Below, piece after piece: positions 43,681 to 50,402 of a DNA stretch of 50,402 nt. Position numbers and translations under genes: made by a program. Source of the DNA: Lentilactobacillus dabitei. Lineage in GTDB: Bacteria > Bacillota > Bacilli > Lactobacillales > Lactobacillaceae. Each line of letters begins with the position of its first letter. Position 1 is the stretch's first letter. The notes under the pieces were generated by a model, which did not search any database, had not been told where the DNA came from, and saw only the letters and a program-made list of their open reading frames with translations. Location: NCBI RefSeq assembly GCF_019061365.1, contig NZ_JAHPPD010000009.1, forward strand, positions 1 through 50,402, in the 5' to 3' direction.

Positions 43681-44532
43681 ATGAATTTGAAATCAAGCCG
43701 ACTTATTTTGATGTTGTTAGCGACAGCCTTCACAATGGCTATGTTCCCAACTCAAACGTATGCCAAAAAAGAAGTTAGCCCGCCAAAGAGCGCCCAACTA
43801 TCCGAATATTACTTCAAAACCAAGAAACCAATCAGGACCTGGATTGGTGTCGATAATCCGACTGCCCACATGTTTCAGAGTCGCTGGATTACGATTCCCA
43901 AGGGAACGGTTGTGTCCGGTCACCCGATTGAAGTGAAAAATAAACAAATTAAAAAAATTACAGTGGTCGCCAGCAGCTTAAGTTATCAAGTGAAAAAGGC
44001 TGCAGTGATGCCGGGTTACTATTTGGAAGCATGGCAGGATCTGACTGGAGATATTAAGTACAGTAACGCCCGCTTTGAAAAAGTGAAAAAGCCCCAATAC
44101 ATGGTTCCATATAGCGATGGCAACTTCTATCTCGGAACCTCGCCAAAAGAATATCCAGATACGTTTTTAAGTGATCGATTAATGATTACCTCTGATGGCT
44201 ACGTTGAGTTGTATCACTATCAAGCAGGAGTCGGTCCAGAAGGATTTGGGAATAAGCCAATGGGATCCGCAAAGATTACGAAAACAATTGCCAAGAAAAA
44301 TAGTCGCTATTTGTATTATCGCCATCATGTGACCGGCTTAGATGACAAACGAGTGCATAAGACCGGAAAATATCAGTACCGGTTGAAAGTGGCCGATAAG
44401 GATGATATTAAAACTCAAACAATTTGGGATGACGGCCAGCAGTCGTTTGTTGCCAGAATTTATTATGCCCATTATGATGTTGGCGGGGTGACCTACTATA
44501 CAGAAGTAGGTGAGAAACCCTTAAGTGATTGA
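43681..44532 (+). CDS. Secreted protein of unknown function
   Basis: A 283-residue protein with signal peptide (MNLKSSRLILMLLATAFTMA, cleavage at TYA). The mature part is basic and rich in beta-forming Tyr/Lys repeats (WITIPKGTVVSGHPIEVKNK); no domain recognised. It resembles other lactobacillus secreted proteins with SH3-like folds. The RBS is AGGAGAGG. Confidence 0.65.
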   Translation: MNLKSSRLILMLLATAFTMAMFPTQTYAKKEVSPPKSAQLSEYYFKTKKPIRTWIGVDNPTAHMFQSRWITIPKGTVVSGHPIEVKNKQIKKITVVASSLSYQVKKAAVMPGYYLEAWQDLTGDIKYSNARFEKVKKPQYMVPYSDGNFYLGTSPKEYPDTFLSDRLMITSDGYVELYHYQAGVGPEGFGNKPMGSAKITKTIAKKNSRYLYYRHHVTGLDDKRVHKTGKYQYRLKVADKDDIKTQTIWDDGQQSFVARIYYAHYDVGGVTYYTEVGEKPLSD

Positions 44533-44621
44533 TTATGATTTGGTTCAGTTAAAACGATCAGTAATCATGCTGATTTTGGTAAAAGGTTCACAATTTTGCA
44601 AACGTTTAGCCATCAAAAAAA

Positions 44622-44671
44622 CGTCACGCTTCTCAATCCTGGAAATTGGATTGAGAAGCGTGACGCTTTTT
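44622..44671. terminator. Strong bidirectional terminator
   Basis: CGTCACGCTTCTCAATCC (44622-44639) pairs perfectly with GGATTGAGAAGCGTGACG (44648-44665) and is flanked by A and T runs, between convergent genes. Confidence 0.9.
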
Positions 44672-44708
44672 AAGTTATGAAAATAAAGTCGTGTAAGTTG
44701 ATTTTAAA

Positions 44709-45554
44709 TTACCGGATATCCAAAGGTTCTTTAGAAGTTGGCTTGGGAAATTCTTTATCAATTTCGGCCAATTCGTCAGCTGCCAGCGCTAAACTTGCAG
44801 CTTTCACATTGTCGACAGCATGTTTGGGATCACCAGACTGGGGAATTGCCAACGTGTTACCATCCCGAATTGCCCAAGCTAAGATGATTTGCCAAGGGGT
44901 TGCTTGATGAGCAGCCGCAATTTCTTTGACCACTTTATTGGTCGTTAACCGACCACGCTCATCACCGGCACCAACTGGGGTGTAGGCAATAAAGGGGATA
45001 CCTTGGTCTCGTTGCCATGGCAGCAAGCTATACTCCACACCACGGCTGCCGATGTTGTACAGGTCCTCGTTTGCGGCCACCTCATTGCCACCGGGAAGAT
45101 CGAATAGTTCTTCCATATCAGGCAGGGCAAAATTGGAAACACCCCAATGTTTGATCTTGCCTTTTTTCTGCATCGCTTGCAACGTTTCAACCGTTTCGCT
45201 CAACGGTACGGCGCCCCGCCAGTGATAAAGGTAGAGATCAAAATAATCTGTTCCCACTAATTTTAGGCTGGTGTCCAAACTATGCTCCAGTCGATTTCTG
45301 GAAGCGTTAGAAGGGAGCACCTTATCAATAATGAATAAGTTATCCCGGTTCAAATCACGAATAGCTTCGCCAATGAGGCTTTCACTGCGACCGTTCCCGT
45401 ACATTTCAGCGGTATCAATGACTTTTGCACCAGCCTCAATCCCGGCCTGAAGCGCTTTGATTTCTTGTGACCGAGTAGCAGGATGATCCCCCATATGCCA
45501 GGTACCTAAGCCAATTGCAGGAACCTTGGTGCCACCAATCGTTAACTCTCTCAT
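44709..45554 (-). CDS. Aldo/keto reductase
   Basis: A 281-residue NADPH-dependent oxidoreductase. Catalytic residues D and Y in VIDTAEMYGNG and K in DKVLPSN are present, with the H of LYLYHWRG. The C-terminal cofactor region AIPQSGDPKHAVDN is slightly atypical. Substrate unknown. The ATG follows AAGGAGG. Monocistronic. Confidence 0.87.
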   Translation of the reverse strand: MRELTIGGTKVPAIGLGTWHMGDHPATRSQEIKALQAGIEAGAKVIDTAEMYGNGRSESLIGEAIRDLNRDNLFIIDKVLPSNASRNRLEHSLDTSLKLVGTDYFDLYLYHWRGAVPLSETVETLQAMQKKGKIKHWGVSNFALPDMEELFDLPGGNEVAANEDLYNIGSRGVEYSLLPWQRDQGIPFIAYTPVGAGDERGRLTTNKVVKEIAAAHQATPWQIILAWAIRDGNTLAIPQSGDPKHAVDNVKAASLALAADELAEIDKEFPKPTSKEPLDIR

Positions 45555-45635
45555 AAAATAATAGCCTCCTTAAACCTGTTACTAAAATTATACCGCGGAA
45601 TTGAAAATTATGAAAATAATGATGAAAGCTAATTG

Positions 45636-47081
45636 CTAATTTTTCAACCAGTCAAAAATTTCTTGAGCGGCCTCTTTTGGCAAGTAGCGAATTTCGATGT
45701 TCTGATTATGATTGCCGTGACGGACGTTAACTTCAAGATGGGCAAGCTCTCTGGCACTCATCCAAATTGATTGGTGGAGGCTAAAGGACTGAACATTCTT
45801 CTTGGGGATGACGTATTGTGAGCGGGTAAATGAGTGACCAACCTGCATGATTAATTGGTCACCGCTGACTACCCAACCGGTGTTGCTGGCAGAATACCAG
45901 CCGAGAAAAATGGCAATCGGCAATAACGCCAGGCTCAACAGTCCCCAAACCGTGAAAAAATATACACAGATTACAATTGGGACGGCGGCAAACAGCATGG
46001 CATTTCGGATGAAATACCAATAAGGCGCTTTCTTTAAGCGATTCAGAGCAACGGCTTGCGTGGGTGTCCAGTCAATAAAGGGCCGGAGAGTTTTGAAAAC
46101 TGTTTGGGTGTTTACAACCGGCAAGATCATCAAGTCATTGCTCTTTTCATCATCGCCGGCAGAAGACGCGGCCAATGCTTGAACGGTTGAGATTTTACAC
46201 CATTGACGGATCACGTTTTGTTTGATGCGCAAGGCTTGGATCCGGTCGGTAGGGATGGTAACGGAATTTCGTTGAAACAAGCCCTGATAAGTTTTCAATT
46301 GGTTGGTCTGAGCTGTCAACGTGAACTTGTAGTAGCGCTGGACAATTGATAAATATGAACCGGCGATACTGATCAAAATGATTAAGATACCAACCACCAC
46401 GATGATAATGAGTGATTGATGAACAATTTCGCTGGTAACTGAATTGATCACTCGTTGTGGAATGGCTTCTTGGATTTTGCCATAGAGGGCGAGCAAAACC
46501 CCGATCAGGGGCAGAATGCCCAATGAGGTGAGAGCGAAAACGTTGAGCTCGTGAGGATTAATGACGTAAGTGGTCGCTGATTCAGCAGTTTTCTGGTTGT
46601 CGGTACCGGTTAAATCCGCTTTTGCTTCTGGGCCGGTAACGCGCCTGGCCTCAATTGCTGTTCGCACCGATTCAGGTACCAATGGCAGGACTGCCTCAGG
46701 GGTCTTATCGTCATGGCCGGCCGTTTCAATCTGGAGCTTTTCCAACTTGAATGGTTTTAAGAAAAACCACTGGCTGCGTTGGATGGTTTGAATTCGGCCG
46801 TAAGGGATGTGAGTGTGCTTTTTGATAAAAATCCCCGAATTAATTGTCAGCATGTCCGCCGCAATTTCAAAAGTGAAACAAAGGTAGCGAACAACGATCA
46901 GCATGATGATCAGGACCAGTAGGGCGCCAAACCCCAGAACCGGATTAATATGGAAGTGTTTAAGTAAACCAGTCAACGGGCCAACCGTTAAGATAACGTA
47001 GATGATCCAGTCCCAAACACGATGAAACAAAAAATAGAACATGGACAGCGGGTTCAAGTGATGCTTGGTTTCAGACGTCAC
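45636..47081 (-). CDS. PH-domain membrane protein (YdbT-like)
   Basis: A 481-residue membrane protein with three bacterial PH (bPH_2/DUF304) modules (HTHIPYGRIQTIQRS, RNSVTIPTDRIQALRIKQ, RSQYVIPKKNVQSFSLHQS), each after paired transmembrane helices. The YdbS-YdbT pair in Bacillus affects resistance to some antimicrobial peptides. It overlaps the upstream ydbS-like gene by 11 nt, so the two are co-translated. Confidence 0.85.
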   Translation of the reverse strand: MTSETKHHLNPLSMFYFLFHRVWDWIIYVILTVGPLTGLLKHFHINPVLGFGALLVLIIMLIVVRYLCFTFEIAADMLTINSGIFIKKHTHIPYGRIQTIQRSQWFFLKPFKLEKLQIETAGHDDKTPEAVLPLVPESVRTAIEARRVTGPEAKADLTGTDNQKTAESATTYVINPHELNVFALTSLGILPLIGVLLALYGKIQEAIPQRVINSVTSEIVHQSLIIIVVVGILIILISIAGSYLSIVQRYYKFTLTAQTNQLKTYQGLFQRNSVTIPTDRIQALRIKQNVIRQWCKISTVQALAASSAGDDEKSNDLMILPVVNTQTVFKTLRPFIDWTPTQAVALNRLKKAPYWYFIRNAMLFAAVPIVICVYFFTVWGLLSLALLPIAIFLGWYSASNTGWVVSGDQLIMQVGHSFTRSQYVIPKKNVQSFSLHQSIWMSARELAHLEVNVRHGNHNQNIEIRYLPKEAAQEIFDWLKN

Positions 47082-47550
47082 GGTCGTTCACCTCCACCGC
47101 CATTTTCATGATTTGGTTGCGGAGTTGGTCGCCAACTTCGGGCTCCAATCCATCGATTTTGTGAGAGGTTGAGGCAGTGGTAATCCGTACTTCCTGGAGC
47201 TTTTGCGATTGTAAAATTGGGCCGGCAGCCAAAGTGACGTCTTGAACCCGGGCGATGGGGATCGACACTAATTTTCTGAAAATGAATCCAGACCGTAATT
47301 CGACGGCATCATCGGTGAGGGTGTACAGCCAAAATGAGTAACGGTAGGGCACCAAAGTGAGTTCGACGATCAGGTCGATGATTGCCAGGGCTGCGAAGCC
47401 GAAGACACCATACGGCAGCCAACTCCAGTTCGTGAACTTGAAAACGATGAAGCCACCAATTGCGATGACTGCAAGGATTGTGAAGTTAATGAAGGCCGAG
47501 ATGCGCCAGACCGTTTTAATTTTTTGGGGTAAATGATTGGATTCTGTCAC
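47071..47550 (-). CDS. PH-domain membrane protein (YdbS-like)
   Basis: A 159-residue protein with two transmembrane helices and one bPH_2 module (RKLVSIPIARVQDVTLAAGP). It is the small partner of the downstream YdbT-like protein. The ATG on the minus strand follows AGGAGG-type sequence (CAGGAGGTTAAG). Confidence 0.85.
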   Translation of the reverse strand: MTESNHLPQKIKTVWRISAFINFTILAVIAIGGFIVFKFTNWSWLPYGVFGFAALAIIDLIVELTLVPYRYSFWLYTLTDDAVELRSGFIFRKLVSIPIARVQDVTLAAGPILQSQKLQEVRITTASTSHKIDGLEPEVGDQLRNQIMKMAVEVNDRDV

Positions 47551-47712
47551 GATACTTAACCTCCTGTTAGATATTTGTCAGTCATAGTGTACCAGATGAG
47601 GGTGGAATCTTACCAGTCGCCACCTCAAAGTTGCAGTGGATTGTGATGGACACGCCAGGACTTATAGCGTTATACTAACTTTTATGTACTATTACGAAAG
47701 GGGGCAATCAAC

Positions 47713-48918
47713 TTGTCAAAAAAGGTTAGAAATGCCATTATTGTCCTTATTTTTGGGAACTTTTTGGTTTGTATTGGGATGAGCCTGATTTTCCCAGTCA
47801 TGCCATTCATTAAAAACGAATTACATCTGTCTGCGACTGACATGGGAATCATGAACTCACTATTTGCATTGGCTCAGTTGATTGCTTCACCAACTGTCGG
47901 CCAAATCTCGGATAAGATTGGTCGCAAGCCCATCCTGGTCTATGGACTGCTGCTCTATATGGTGTCAGAAGTTTTATTTGCGCTCACCAACTGGCTCTGG
48001 ATGTTCGATATTTCACGGACAATTGGCGGCCTGTCAGCAGCAATGGTGGTCCCAACAACCAATGCCTTGGCGGCAGATTTGACGACACCCAGGCAACGAG
48101 CCCGCGTCATTGGGCTACTGTCTGCCGCGTTTAGTGGTGGCTTGATTCTAGGACCCGGAATTGGCGGGATCTTAGCCAAGTTTGACTATAAAACGCCGTT
48201 TTGGTTTGCGGCCGTCCTGGGCTTTTTAAGCATGTTATCGCTACTCTTCATGCTGCCAAGTGAAACGGAAATCAAAAAAATTGCCAGTAGAAATGACGTG
48301 CCACCTGTGCTGACTGAACGCAAGTACAGTAAGGCATCGTGGGAGCAGACCAAGAAATTGTTTTCTGGACCGATGGGCTTATTATTCGTTCTGATTCTGA
48401 TTTCATCGTTTGGCTTGGTCGGTTTTGAAAGCATTTATAGTCTGTATGTCAATGAAGTCTACAAGTTCACAATGGAAAACATTGCCTTGGTATTGACCCT
48501 GAACGGATTGACTTCACTAACTTTCCAGGCATTGTTATTTGATCGATTGGTCGTTTGGCTAACTGAAAAGCGACTGATTCGCTATTGTTTCTTCCTATCA
48601 TTTGCTGGCACCATCTGGATCATGTTGGCTCATTCCAAATTGGAAGTGATCATCGCGACGTTGATCGTCTTTACAGCCTATGATCTGATCCGTCCGGCGA
48701 TTACGACGTTGCTGACAAAGGCAAGTGCGACGGCTCAAGGGTTGATCAACGGGGTCAATATGTCACTCACCAGTGTGGGAAATATTATTGGGCCAATCAT
48801 GTCTGGGGCATTGCTGGACATGAATTACCACTATCCATATATTGTGGTGACAGTCTTCTTGGTCGCATCGTGGCTGATGACGTATAAGGTTAAGCAGAAA
48901 TTTACGGTGAGTTTGTAA
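47713..48918 (+). CDS. MFS transporter, drug-export type
   Basis: A 401-residue, 12-helix major-facilitator protein (GQISDKIGRKPILVYG motif A near 63; GLILGPGIGGILAKF motif C near 140). Likely drug:H+ antiporter; substrate unknown. The TTG start at 47713 follows AAAGGGGG. Confidence 0.83.
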   Translation: MSKKVRNAIIVLIFGNFLVCIGMSLIFPVMPFIKNELHLSATDMGIMNSLFALAQLIASPTVGQISDKIGRKPILVYGLLLYMVSEVLFALTNWLWMFDISRTIGGLSAAMVVPTTNALAADLTTPRQRARVIGLLSAAFSGGLILGPGIGGILAKFDYKTPFWFAAVLGFLSMLSLLFMLPSETEIKKIASRNDVPPVLTERKYSKASWEQTKKLFSGPMGLLFVLILISSFGLVGFESIYSLYVNEVYKFTMENIALVLTLNGLTSLTFQALLFDRLVVWLTEKRLIRYCFFLSFAGTIWIMLAHSKLEVIIATLIVFTAYDLIRPAITTLLTKASATAQGLINGVNMSLTSVGNIIGPIMSGALLDMNYHYPYIVVTVFLVASWLMTYKVKQKFTVSL

Positions 48919-49027
48919 ATAACAAAATAAAATAGGTGAGAGGCTGGGCAAATGGTTTTTTTTCCTTTCAGCCGCTCTTTTGCTATGCTTGAAGTGGACA
49001 CAATTAACAGAAACGGAGATGTTATTT

Positions 49028-49852
49028 TTGGACGGTTTAAATTCAACAATGACGCTGAACAATGGGATTAAGATGCCCCGATTCGGCCTTGGTGTTTGGA
49101 AGAGTGATAACCATGCAGCCCGTGACTCAGTTGCTGCAGCGATCCGCAACGGGTATCGAGCGATTGATACCGCCAAACAATATGGTAACGAGCAGGGAAC
49201 CGGCGCCGGCATTAAGTTAGGGCTCAAGCAGGCTGGCTTAAAGCGTGAAGATGTCTTTGTGACCACTAAGCTGTTTAATGGTGATCAAGGTGACTACGAT
49301 AAGGTTTCCAAGGCTTTTGAAGGTCAATTAAAGGACTTGGGATTGGATTACGTGGATCTTTATCTGATGCACTGGCCGGTTGACGCCTACTACCTTGAAA
49401 GTTACCAGGCGATGGAAAGATTGCTCAAGGAAAGTAAAGTGAGAGCGATTGGGGTCTCTAACTTTGATAATGATCGGATGAGTAAGCTGATTGAATCTGC
49501 CGACGTGATTCCAGCGATCAACCAGATGGAATTTAATCCGACCAATCAAGAACGGGATATTCTCAAATTTGACACCAGCCACAAGATCACGATGACAGCC
49601 TGGTCACCATTAGGCGGTGGCAAATCGTTAACTAACCCAGTGATTGAGAAGCTCGCTGATAAATATCATCGTAGTGCGGCCCAGATCATTTTGCGTTGGG
49701 AGTGGCAACGAGAGATCATTACCGTGATTAAATCGGTTCATGAAAAACGCATTATCGAAAATAGCCATATTTTTGACTTCGAACTGAGCGACGAAGACGT
49801 TGAAACCATCAATCAATTGGACGAAGACAAACGGGGGCCTATGGTACGATGA
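49028..49852 (+). CDS. Aldo/keto reductase (2,5-DKG reductase type)
   Basis: A 274-residue NADPH-dependent reductase. It has GLGVWKS, the D and Y of AIDTAKQYGNE, the K of TTKLFNG and the H of LYLMHWP; IKSVHEKRIIEN is the phosphate-binding end. TTG 49028 is chosen because GGAG lies nine bases upstream. The third aldo/keto reductase in the window. Substrate unknown. Confidence 0.87.
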   Translation: MDGLNSTMTLNNGIKMPRFGLGVWKSDNHAARDSVAAAIRNGYRAIDTAKQYGNEQGTGAGIKLGLKQAGLKREDVFVTTKLFNGDQGDYDKVSKAFEGQLKDLGLDYVDLYLMHWPVDAYYLESYQAMERLLKESKVRAIGVSNFDNDRMSKLIESADVIPAINQMEFNPTNQERDILKFDTSHKITMTAWSPLGGGKSLTNPVIEKLADKYHRSAAQIILRWEWQREIITVIKSVHEKRIIENSHIFDFELSDEDVETINQLDEDKRGPMVR

Positions 49853-49935
49853 CTTCAAGTGGCATCGACCAAGTGCGGACATTGGTGATTCTGTTGATCA
49901 GTGGGATGATACGGGGAAGTCACTTTCGTAGAAAC

Positions 49936-49978
49936 AATGGGATTGAGATCTTAATTGATACTCGATCCTTTTTTTGTC
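49936..49978 (+). terminator. Terminator after the aldo/keto reductase
   Basis: GGAT and GAG pair with CTC and ATCC across a short loop, followed by TTTTTTT. Confidence 0.65.
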
Positions 49979-50046
49979 TCCGAAAGCCGGCGCTGCAAGG
50001 AATAGTGGCGTTCAAAAAAGTCGAGATTAAAAATGACTGCCTGGTT

Positions 50047-50074
50047 ATTGACTATCCAGTCATTAATGATATAC
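50047..50074 (+). promoter_or_regulatory. Promoter of the ABC ATPase gene
   Basis: TTGACT at about 50047 and TATACT near 50069 with a 16-bp spacer. GACTATCCAGTC overlaps it and may be an operator half. Confidence 0.5.
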
Positions 50075-50141
50075 TGAGGGTGATTTTTGAAAGCGAGTCA
50101 GAATTGTGGTTCGCTTATCCGCTTAAAAAGGGGCGTGAGGA

Positions 50142-50333
50142 ATGATGAATCACACATTAGTAATGGATGTTAAGGGATTAAAGAAGTCATTTGGGAAGTT
50201 TGAGGCGCTCAAAGATGTTAACTTAACGCTTCATCCGGGAGAAGTCTTAGGATTTATCGGGCCAAATGGGGCTGGGAAGTCGACCACTATTCGAGTGATT
50301 TTAGGATTAATCAAGTCCTCTGAAGCTGTCTAA
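50142..50333 (+). pseudogene. ABC transporter ATPase, truncated shortly after Walker A
   Basis: 63 codons: KGLKKSFGKFEALKDVNLTL then GFIGPNGAGKSTTIRVILGL, the N-terminus and Walker A of a drug/bacitracin-type ABC ATPase. After GLIKSS the family sequence ends and a stop follows at 50331. Q loop, signature and Walker B are missing. The ATG start(s) follow GTGAGGA. Truncation is real in this sequence; the cause is probably an insertion. Confidence 0.8.
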
Positions 50334-50402
50334 AATCTCTTAAGTAATAGTGCTAAAAACGCTAAAACGACCATTTGCAGACTGGTGGTTAATTGACGCT
50401 CA
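50322..50402. mobile_element. Possible insertion-sequence end at the window edge
   Basis: Immediately where the ATPase homology stops, the sequence GAAGCTGTCTAAAA begins and no longer codes for the ATPase. It has the look of an IS terminal repeat, but the element runs out of the window, so neither transposase nor second repeat can be seen. Confidence 0.35.

Noticed and set aside
49849-50145. 98-codon ORF after the aldo/keto reductase
   Set aside because: It overlaps the reductase end, runs through a terminator and the ATPase promoter, and shows no family features.
1-50402. tRNA and rRNA genes
   Set aside because: No cloverleaf with a TTCRANNC-type T arm or rRNA signature was noticed on either strand by eye; a tRNAscan run would settle it.

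Overview
The window reads as the chromosome of a low-GC Gram-positive lactobacillus, probably a heterofermentative one (Lentilactobacillus/Levilactobacillus-like). The reasons are strong AGGAGG ribosome binding sites with many TTG/GTG starts, ROK-type xylose regulation, cre-like sites, a T-box leader, lactobacillus-style S-layer/SH3-like surface modules and a type I-E-like CRISPR repeat. The species call is inference.

Region 1 (1-17.9 kb) is a near-complete ethanolamine-utilisation (eut) microcompartment operon: eutG, eutV-eutW (ANTAR regulator and sensor kinase), eutA-B-C (AdoCbl-dependent ethanolamine ammonia-lyase and its reactivase), shell proteins eutL, eutK-like, eutM, eutS and two eutN-like vertex proteins, eutE, an EutT-like protein, a PduL-type phosphotransacylase, a eut-specific hypothetical protein, eutH, eutQ and eutP. 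It ends with a tyrosine-phosphatase-like gene and an FMN-reductase/acetyltransferase fusion. Four tandem-hairpin ANTAR targets can be read directly: before a truncated PduO-type adenosyltransferase on the minus strand, in an EutX/Rli55-like RNA behind an AdoCbl riboswitch, before eutG, and before eutA. Three sit directly on an intrinsic terminator; in the EutX-like RNA the terminator follows closely. Two of the promoters carry a cre-like site in the spacer. The logic is induction by ethanolamine (EutW to EutV), gating by AdoCbl (EutX-like decoy RNA) and catabolite repression.

Region 2 (18-28.3 kb) is a xylose regulon: xylT (minus), xylR (ROK, plus), xylA and xylB (plus), with cre-like and XylR-type operator sequences. 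An amino-acid permease and an Lrp-family regulator lie inside it. A family of about 120-bp imperfect palindromes occupies the intergenic spaces (eight full or degenerate copies plus one remnant). Their arms differ between copies but stay complementary, so the structure appears to be under selection. I cannot name this family, and it is the strongest candidate here for something undescribed.

Region 3 (28.5-36.2 kb) is accessory: an MFS exporter, a secreted SH3-like surface protein, a frameshifted aldo/keto reductase, an NAD(P)-binding protein, a small secreted protein with a duplicated promoter followed by gene remnants, a nine-repeat CRISPR array with no cas genes in the window, and a secreted CAP-domain protein.

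Region 4 (36.5-50.4 kb) holds a T-box-controlled proline-iminopeptidase/peptide-binding lipoprotein pair, several secreted proteins of unknown function (three in one operon), a GRP-type sugar permease, a uracil-DNA-glycosylase-family protein, two aldo/keto reductases, a PH-domain membrane protein pair, another MFS exporter, and a truncated ABC ATPase that stops shortly after Walker A, probably at a mobile-element boundary.
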